A stretch of DNA of 64,000 nucleotides, from NCBI GenBank assembly GCA_964607705.1, contig CAZSLI010000002.1, positions 124,001 to 188,000 of the forward strand. The letters are read 5' to 3'. Numbering within the stretch: the stretch's first letter is position 1; the number at the start of each line of letters is the position of its first letter. The notes under the pieces are model-generated. The model was not told the origin of the DNA, did not search any database, and was given only the letters and a program-made list of their open reading frames with translations. Positions 61,039 through 64,000 of the stretch are shown here, one piece after another. The position numbers were made by a program, and so were the translations under genes. The stretch is from CAZSLI01 sp964607705 (GTDB lineage: Bacteria; Actinomycetota; Coriobacteriia; Anaerosomatales; PHET01).

Positions 61039-64000
61039 TTACGAGGCGACCGGGTGGCTCAGTCGGCGGAGCGAGATGCCGAGGATCGCCGCTGCCAGCG
61101 CCGCGAGGACGATGAGAGTCCACTGGCCACCGGTGAACGGCAGGAACGGCTGCTCGATGTCGACTGCCCACGTATCGGTGTTGTTGTCGGTCTTCTCTTC
61201 GGTGGGCTCGGAGATGACGACGGTGTTCCGCACGACCTTGACGTCGGCAGGCAGGTCAGAGTTGATGCGCACGGTGTACGTGATCGTCTGAGGTCCGTCC
61301 TCGGGATAGAGCGGGCCCGCAACGTTCCACGTGATCTTGCCGTCCGCAACCGTGCCGCCACCGGCGTTGGTCACTGTGACATAGCGCTCGTCGAAGTCAT
61401 CCACGATGGTGATATCTTCGGCGGGGCTGGGTCCGAGGTTCCTGTAGGTCAGGGTGTACTTGACCGTGTCGCCGGGGTTGGCGACGGTCTTGTCGGCCGA
61501 CTTGTCGATGGTGAGGTCGGGCGGGCTGAACGGCACGGCCACGTCGACGAAGGCGGTTGCCTCATCGGTGACCTCATGGCCGAACTCGTCCGCGCCGGTC
61601 GCGACCACGGTGTTGGTGGTCGGCACCGACAGAGTCGTGGTCTTCTGGAAGGTGCTGCTGGCGCCAACGGCCAGGCCCTCGAGGCTGCCCACGCTGCCGA
61701 GCTTGTCGTCGACAAGCGAGACGTTGTAGAGCGGCACGTCACCGCTGTTGGTGACGGTGTAGGTGTACAGGACCGAGTCGCCAGCGAGGATGGCGTCAGG
61801 CGTCGCGGTCTTCACCACGTCGATCGCCGGCGCCACGACGTTCACGAACGCGTCGTCGGTCGCCTGCACCGTTCCACCGAACTGGCTCTCCACCTCGCCG
61901 TAACGACCCGTGGCCGTCGCGATGTTGGTGGTGTCGGCCGCGATCGCAGCGGTCGTGGTCAGCGTGGTGACCTCACCCGGCGCGAGCGAGGTGATGGTGC
62001 CGATCGCACCGAGCTTGTCGTCGGTGACAGTCACCGGGGCGAGCGCGATGTCGCCGGTGTTCTCAACGACGTAAGTGTAGGTGACGTTCTCGCCAGCCAG
62101 GATCACGGATGGCGCAGCCGACTTCACGATCGAGATCGACGGGTTGTAGACCGTCACGACCGCGTCGTCGGTGTCGCCCACCGGGTTGCCGAGCTCGTCT
62201 TCGCCGGTGACGGTGGCCACGTTGGTGGTGGTCGCGGTCAGCGTGGTGGCCTTGGTGAGCGTGGCCTCTGCGCCGACGGGCAGGACTGCGATGTCACCGA
62301 TGTGACCGAGCTTGTCGTCGTCGACCGAGACGTTCACGAGCGGCACGTCGCCGGTGTTGCGGACGAGGTAGCTGTAGGTGACCGAGTCGCCGGCCACGAT
62401 CGGGTTCGGAGCGGCGGACTTGATGACTTCGATGGCGGGATGGACGACGTCGACCGAGGCCGTGCTGTCGTCGGTCACCGTGCCGTAGAAGTCTGTCTCG
62501 GCAGTGCCGTAGGTACCGGTCACGGTGCCGATGTTGGTGACGTCGGCCGAGATCGGGGCGGTCACGGTCACGGTCTGCATGGCGCCTGCGGCCAGCGTTC
62601 CGATGACGGCGATCGGGCCGAGCTTGTCGTCGGTGACGCTCACGTTGTTGAGCGCGATGTCACCGGTGTTGGTGACCAGGTAGGTGTAGGTGACTGCCTG
62701 GCCCTCGAGTATGACCGTGGGGTCGGCGGACTTCACTATCGAGATCGACGGGTTGTAGACCGTCACGACTGCGTCGTCGGTGTCGCCCACCGGGTTGCCG
62801 AGCTCGTCTTCGCCGGTGACGGTGGCCACGTTGGTGGTGGTCGCGGTCAGCGTGGTGGCCTTGGTGAGCGTGGCCTCTGCGCCGACGGGCAGGACTGCGA
62901 TGTCACCGATGTGACCGAGCTTGTCGTCGTCGACCGAGACGTTCACGAGCGGCACGTCGCCGGTGTTGCGGACGAGGTAGCTGTAGGTGACCGAGTCGCC
63001 GGCCACGATCGGGTTCGGAGCGGCGGACTTGATGACTTCGATGGCGGGAGCCTTCACGTCCACGAACGCGGAGTCCGTGTCGCTTACGGTGCCATGGAAG
63101 TCGCTCTCCAGGCTGCCGTACTCGCCCTCGGCGGTACCGATGTTGGTGGTATCGGCGGCGATCGTCGTCGTCTTCGTCAGCGTGGCGCTTGCCCCGATGG
63201 CGAGTGAGGGGATCGTGCCGATGGCACCGAGCTTGTCATCGGTGACGTCAACGCTGAACAGGTCGATGTCGCCGGTGTTGGTGACCTTGTAGCTGTACGT
63301 GACCGATGCGCCCGAGAGGATGACCCCCGGATCGACCGTCTTGTCGATCGTGATAGCGGGGTTGTAGGCCGGGACGGTCAGATCGTCGGTGTCGCTCGCC
63401 GGATGGCCGAGCGCGTCGGCGCCGGTCGCAGTGACGATGTTGGTGGTGGTCACTGCAAGCGCGGTGGACTTCGTCAGCGTGGCGTCGTCGCCGACCGCAA
63501 GGAATGCGATCGTGCCGATGCTGCCCAGCTTGTCGTCCACGACGGCGACGTTGTAGAGGGCCACGTCGCCGGTGTTGGTCACCTTGAAGCTGTAGGTGAC
63601 CGTCTCACCGGAGACGACGGCGGTCTTGTCGGCGGTCTTGTCGACCACGAGCGCGGGATGCACGACGTCGACGAATGCCGAGCTCGTGTCCGAGACGGTT
63701 CCGAAGAAGTCGGTGCCCGCGGCGCCGTAGGTACCGGCGGCCGTACCGATGTTCGTCACGTCAGCCATGATCGGAGCGGTGACGCTCACGGTCTGCATGG
63801 CGCCGGCGGCGAGTGTTCCGATGACGGCTACCGGACCGAGCTTGTCGTCGGTGACGGTAACGCCATTGAGCGCGATGTCGCCCGTGTTGGTGACGAGGTA
63901 GGTGTAGCTGACGAGCTCGCCGGGGATGACGACGGTCGGGTCAGCGGACTTCACGATCGAGATGGACGGGTTGTAGGCGTAGACCGTCTCGTTGGCGGTG
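61039..64000 (-). CDS. LPxTG-anchored DUF11-repeat surface protein (N-terminus beyond window edge)
   Basis: At least 980 residues; the frame is open to the right edge, so the start is not in the window. It is built of tandem DUF11-type beta-sandwich repeats of about 95-104 residues (VTYxYxVxNTGDxxLxxVxV, DDKLG, then TTN). Eight full or partial repeats are visible, alternating between a form with YG...DFxGTV and one with ADELGxPVxDTDD. A last divergent domain (about 840-940) precedes the sorting signal LPFTGG, a hydrophobic helix (WTLIVLAALAAAILGI) and a basic tail SLRRLSHPVAS. It is a cell-wall-anchored adhesin-like protein, the likely substrate of the nearby sortase. Confidence 0.92.
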   Translation of the reverse strand, partial: TANETVYAYNPSISIVKSADPTVVIPGELVSYTYLVTNTGDIALNGVTVTDDKLGPVAVIGTLAAGAMQTVSVTAPIMADVTNIGTAAGTYGAAGTDFFGTVSDTSSAFVDVVHPALVVDKTADKTAVVSGETVTYSFKVTNTGDVALYNVAVVDDKLGSIGTIAFLAVGDDATLTKSTALAVTTTNIVTATGADALGHPASDTDDLTVPAYNPAITIDKTVDPGVILSGASVTYSYKVTNTGDIDLFSVDVTDDKLGAIGTIPSLAIGASATLTKTTTIAADTTNIGTAEGEYGSLESDFHGTVSDTDSAFVDVKAPAIEVIKSAAPNPIVAGDSVTYSYLVRNTGDVPLVNVSVDDDKLGHIGDIAVLPVGAEATLTKATTLTATTTNVATVTGEDELGNPVGDTDDAVVTVYNPSISIVKSADPTVILEGQAVTYTYLVTNTGDIALNNVSVTDDKLGPIAVIGTLAAGAMQTVTVTAPISADVTNIGTVTGTYGTAETDFYGTVTDDSTASVDVVHPAIEVIKSAAPNPIVAGDSVTYSYLVRNTGDVPLVNVSVDDDKLGHIGDIAVLPVGAEATLTKATTLTATTTNVATVTGEDELGNPVGDTDDAVVTVYNPSISIVKSAAPSVILAGENVTYTYVVENTGDIALAPVTVTDDKLGAIGTITSLAPGEVTTLTTTAAIAADTTNIATATGRYGEVESQFGGTVQATDDAFVNVVAPAIDVVKTATPDAILAGDSVLYTYTVTNSGDVPLYNVSLVDDKLGSVGSLEGLAVGASSTFQKTTTLSVPTTNTVVATGADEFGHEVTDEATAFVDVAVPFSPPDLTIDKSADKTVANPGDTVKYTLTYRNLGPSPAEDITIVDDFDERYVTVTNAGGGTVADGKITWNVAGPLYPEDGPQTITYTVRINSDLPADVKVVRNTVVISEPTEEKTDNNTDTWAVDIEQPFLPFTGGQWTLIVLAALAAAILGISLRRLSHPVAS
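62129..63049 (-). repeat. 312-bp direct repeat (two near-identical copies) within the surface-protein gene
   Basis: Bases 62129-62440 and 62738-63049 are identical except for one base (C/T near 62161 versus 62770), 609 bases apart, exactly 203 codons. They encode the same repeat starting at KSAAPNPIVAGDSVTYSY. Such identity, against the divergence of the other repeats, indicates a recent duplication of a two-repeat unit or gene conversion between copies. Confidence 0.9.

Noticed and set aside
61015..63207. 730-residue plus-strand open frame opposite the surface protein
   Set aside because: Antisense of a repeat gene; its own repeats simply mirror the DUF11 repeats.

Overview
A GC-rich chromosomal window (roughly two-thirds G+C by eye) with dense, mostly minus-strand genes and many ATGA-type stop/start overlaps. 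HspR-controlled chaperones, a DUF501 gene beside a DivIC/FtsB-type divisome gene, and a sortase with an LPxTG protein point to an actinobacterial lineage. A [NiFeSe]-type hydrogenase, selenium-insertion genes, a 2[4Fe-4S] ferredoxin and a corrinoid protein suggest an anaerobe, plausibly Coriobacteriia-like. The taxonomic call is inference. No phage, IS element or CRISPR array was seen.

Layout. 1-4.2 kb: selenium cluster (selA, PAS protein, yedF, selD) behind an EAL protein. 4.3-8.1 kb: corrinoid protein, TPR protein and glycosidase-like gene. 8.2-20 kb: tRNA-Leu and housekeeping genes (ppx, DUF501, ftsB-like, pyk, eno, mazG, a PrsA-like lipoprotein, mfd). 20-28.6 kb: peptidase, MFS, nth, bactofilin-like and membrane genes, TetR, sugar dehydrogenase, peroxiredoxin. 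28.6-35 kb: threonine aldolase, hydrogenase operon, PLP enzyme, hydrogenase protease. 35-39.3 kb: ABC exporter and rsgA. 39.4-42.9 kb: metY-metX-metW with a regulatory leader. 43-49 kb: flavin reductase, hemerythrin/PAS protein, small membrane proteins, rtcB, OFA-type MFS. 49.4-57.2 kb: dnaK-grpE-dnaJ-hspR-lipid kinase-clpB. 57.3-64 kb: ferredoxin, UDG-like protein, epimerase, sortase, a c-di-GMP-I riboswitch ahead of a secreted HExxH protein, and a DUF11-repeat surface protein ending in LPFTG and running off the right edge.

The genes interlock in several ways. Three genes need UGA read as selenocysteine, and all look broken under the standard code: selD (Sec15), a peroxiredoxin (Sec53 at the peroxidatic position) and the hydrogenase large subunit (Sec521, first residue of the C-terminal nickel motif). 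Each has a hairpin just after the UGA at a bacterial-SECIS-like distance, and selA and selD are in the same window. The maturation protease that would trim the hydrogenase large subunit is also present.

Two regulatory systems stand out. The met operon is preceded by a 34-codon peptide with six Met codons in a seven-codon stretch, overlapping competing hairpins, downstream of a promoter whose -35/-10 spacer holds a perfect 6+6 palindrome. At the right end, a c-di-GMP riboswitch, a secreted HExxH protein, a sortase and an LPxTG repeat protein lie together, resembling in arrangement the c-di-GMP-controlled protease/adhesin pair of Clostridioides difficile. An octamer, GCCGAGGA, recurs about 85 times on the two strands combined, against about 5 expected from base composition.
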